DNA of 64,000 nucleotides from Chalara sp. BL73. Taxonomy: Eukaryota; Ascomycota; Leotiomycetes; Helotiales. The translations under genes were made by a program, and so were the position numbers. Position 1 is the stretch's first letter; each line of letters starts with the position of its first letter. Under the pieces are notes generated by a model. That model worked only from the letters and a program-made list of their open reading frames with translations, was not told the origin of the DNA and did not search any database. The stretch is taken from the NCBI GenBank assembly GCA_918026815.1, contig CAKJVC010000088.1, positions 1,860,001 to 1,924,000 on the forward strand, written 5' to 3'. This document shows positions 61,728-64,000 of the stretch, piece by piece.

Positions 61728-63659
61728 CTAGCCTAGCTTGACTTCCACAGGACCTGTTGCATGAGCCTCCCAGATGTGTTTTGGCACCCATCCACACGTG
61801 CGTCTATATGCTGTCCCTTCGATGTGCTCGATCCACAGAACGTTGTAGAATTCGCAAACGATATCTTGACCTGGCTGATTGTAAGGATACAGGTGCCTGG
61901 GGCCGCTGGCCCGTTCCTGAAGGAATTCTGTTCGTGCTTCAAACCATCCTCCCAGGTGAGATGATTCTTTTTGTGGTTTAAACCATTTTCTCAAGAGGGA
62001 TGACTGCGTGCTGGCTATTTCTGACTTCCTTGCAGTTATTTCCGTTATCTTCTCGTCGCTGCGTTGGTCTACTGTAGCGAGGGCTGTGTCCAACTCCCGG
62101 CCTACATATTCGTTCTTGGCTGCTTTTTTGTCAAATGCCATTGCAACATCGAACAATAGAGCGTATTTTCCTTTCTCACTGATCCACTCGGGCTGGTAAT
62201 GGAATATGTCGAAATGGTTTCCATCATGGTAACTGTCCGCTCCTGTCTCAAATAGTTTCTATTCAATAGATCTACGGAGATCTCCAGCTTCTGCACTTCC
62301 AGTCGAGATTGCAATCAACTCGAAAGCAATGGATTTATCGATATTGTCGTTGCTTATAAGTCGGAGTAGTCCTGCAAACGCGCCATTCGGCTGCTGGAGA
62401 ACGATAATAGGGCAGGCATTTTCGCCAGACGGACGACGCTTAAAGATTTGGTCCTCGAAGACTGAGATTTTTGAAGGGCCTAAAGTAATGAACTGGGAAT
62501 GCTTTTTCTGCTTGAGCACTGTTTCCGGGAAGAGCGACGCCACAGTAGTGGAGCACGCCAGAAACGCTGGGGCAGCTAGAAGGGTTTGCTTTGACGGTTT
62601 CTCTTTAAGCGGTATCGGATGCTTGAAATGGATGCTCTCGTCTTTCGTGTGAGTAAAAAAGGAGTAGTGACTCGTCCATCTTTCTGGGATCTTATCACTG
62701 CTTGCATCAGGAGTAATATCGACGTACTGGTCCAATATACGGGGCTCAAGCACTGGTTCTGACCTCTGATCCCCAATCAAAAGGTGCCATTCCACTAGAC
62801 TTCTGGTACGCCAGCTCTTGACTCGATATGAGCCAGATAGAAGGCTTCCCGGGTCGATGAAACCTTGCCAGCCAGACCAAGACCATGAAGGCAAGCTTGA
62901 AAGAACGGCGTTATTGTCTACTCGATCCACACGACGATCTGCTGTTCCGAAGGGCTGCCACAGAAGCGCATGATCGAGAAACAGCCGCGGCAACCCATAA
63001 ATGAAACCTCCCGGGAACGATTTTTCTAGGGCGTTCAAAATACCTGAAATCCCCAGAATGGCATCCTGCGGATAGGTAAACCACCGGCCATTATAAGGGC
63101 AGATAAGGCCAACGTAGAAGCCGAAATCCGGCCACCACCTCGTAGAGAATCGCTTTCCCATATTTGCGTACAATGGGACACGAGCAGAATCCTGGCCAGA
63201 TATAAGACATGCCACGTCCTATATATAGCACTGGTAGTCCTAGAAGAACCCGTCTTTAATGAAAATAATAGCCCTTTTGCACAGGATCTGCTCTTGATAT
63301 GTCCACCCTCTGGTGGCCCATCTGGACCAAGAAAACGCGCTGTACCGTGCACTTATGATTTCAGTAATGCTTTCTCTGGAGAGCTTGGTAGGGTTGTCGA
63401 GAGAATCTTCATCATTCTTCGAGTAATGGTTCTGGCTGTAGTAATAAGAGCTGTGTCTCGCCTGGAACGACGGCCATTCAAATGCTACACCCTTCGCATA
63501 CGAATACATCTTCTCAGGAGCAGCGGCAATGATTGTTAAATAGGCTCCAGCATATATCTTGTCTATCTTCGCGACTTGACTCAGGGTTCCTCCAGCCCCA
63601 AGGTCGTTCTGTACGATACAAAGCTTATCGACCCACAAGCAGTGTAGCCAGTAGTACAA
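61728..63659 (-). pseudogene. HET-domain protein gene, 5'-truncated with in-frame stops
   Basis: One continuous reading frame on the minus strand runs through the whole interval, interrupted only by TAG codons at 63242-63240, 63221-63219 and 62261-62259. HET features: LWVDKLCIVQND near the start, IYAGAYLTIIAAA, then RGWTYQEQILCKRAIIF, and the post-HET LPSWSWSGWQGF. The C-terminal part (FHYQPEWISEKGKYALLFDVAMAF ... WVPKHIWEAH) follows in frame. The first HET block (LSYCWG-type) is missing; upstream sequence 63660-64000 does not encode it. The first two stops fall where Trp is expected and the third where Gln is expected. No frameshifts are seen, so loss is recent. Confidence 0.8.
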
Positions 63660-64000
63660 ATTTTAGGAGACAATACGCACCGTATGGTTAGTCATCAAAA
63701 AATTCTGTACCATTACGGCTTTAAATACTGCAGTATGGCCGTAATACTGTAGTATTTGGCGTAGAAAATACGCTATACACCAAAAAATACCCCTGTAAGG
63801 ATTTATCTTGGCGGTTATGCAGTACAGCCTCTAGTGCATGGCCCGAGCGTTCCGTACTCCGTACACACTACTGGCTACACTGCCCACAAGTATCTTTCGC
63901 CCAGGGCATGACTGAGCTCCATTGCATGTTTGATAACCATGGGTGTGCGTTGCGCGATTTCCTCGTTCCTGAGAAACCCCGGACTTTGAAAGTCCGCCGT
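63660..64000. other. Non-coding end of window with inverted repeats
   Basis: This stretch holds no coding blocks. It carries the hairpin listed separately and several short palindromic motifs (for example TCCGTACTCCGTACAC near 63850). Confidence 0.5.
63723..63757. repeat. Short inverted repeat (hairpin), 14-base arms
   Basis: The left arm AAATACTGCAGTAT (63723-63736) pairs with the right arm ATACTGTAGTATTT (63744-63757) at 13 of 14 positions across a 7-base loop. The left arm also contains a perfect 12-base palindrome. Could be a MITE end or a chance AT-rich palindrome. Confidence 0.6.

Noticed and set aside
1..64000. tRNA genes, rRNA, CRISPR arrays, complete transposons
   Set aside because: By eye I found no A/B-box pair with foldable arms, no spaced direct-repeat array and no transposase or reverse-transcriptase motif. 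A tRNAscan or repeat-masking run would be decisive.

Overview
The window reads as nuclear DNA of a filamentous ascomycete. Genes carry many short introns (mostly 45-95 bases, GT...AG, often GTAAGT/GTATGT donors), and the families are typically fungal: an ABCC transporter, a CBF1-like bHLH factor, a GID-complex subunit, a P450, GH35, HET-domain relatives and GPI-anchored wall proteins. Protein content suggests Leotiomycetes/Helotiales, but this is inferred from memory of families and not from a marker gene. I rebuilt the exon structures by hand from splice sites, reading phase and family similarity.

Left part (3.6-28 kb) is an ordinary gene-rich block. It holds a YCF1-like ABCC transporter (minus, 11 exons), a CBF1-like bHLH-zip factor (minus), the GID/CTLH E3 ligase subunit Fyv10/Gid9 (plus), an NAD(P)-binding SDR-like protein (plus), a cytochrome P450 (minus), a secreted GH35 beta-galactosidase (minus, 11 exons) divergent from a fungal transcription-factor-domain protein (plus), and an ochratoxinase-like amidohydrolase (minus).

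The middle (28-34 kb) is a decay zone: a 5'-truncated histidine acid phosphatase, a frameshifted flavin amine oxidase and, divergent from it, a frameshifted D-2-hydroxyacid dehydrogenase. Then come an intact GPI-anchored Ser/Thr/Pro-rich wall protein (34.4-36.6 kb) and a GFA/CENP-V-type zinc protein.

The right part (39.8-64 kb) is accessory in character. Its centrepiece is an intact 15-exon gene (39789-45985) for a 1781-residue protein. It joins an N-terminal nucleotidyltransferase-like region to dispersed ankyrin repeats. Around it lie two broken HET-domain genes, a fragment of near-identical WD40 repeats, a truncated ABCC pseudogene, an unidentified coding relic, a tubby-like protein, an 800-residue membrane-anchored protein of unknown function, a cysteine-rich GPI protein and an 87-residue cysteine-rich secreted peptide. 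HET and repeated WD40 modules are typical of fungal self/non-self recognition loci, so this looks like a birth-and-death accessory region. The three in-frame stops in the second HET copy are all of the kind expected from RIP-type C-to-T mutation.
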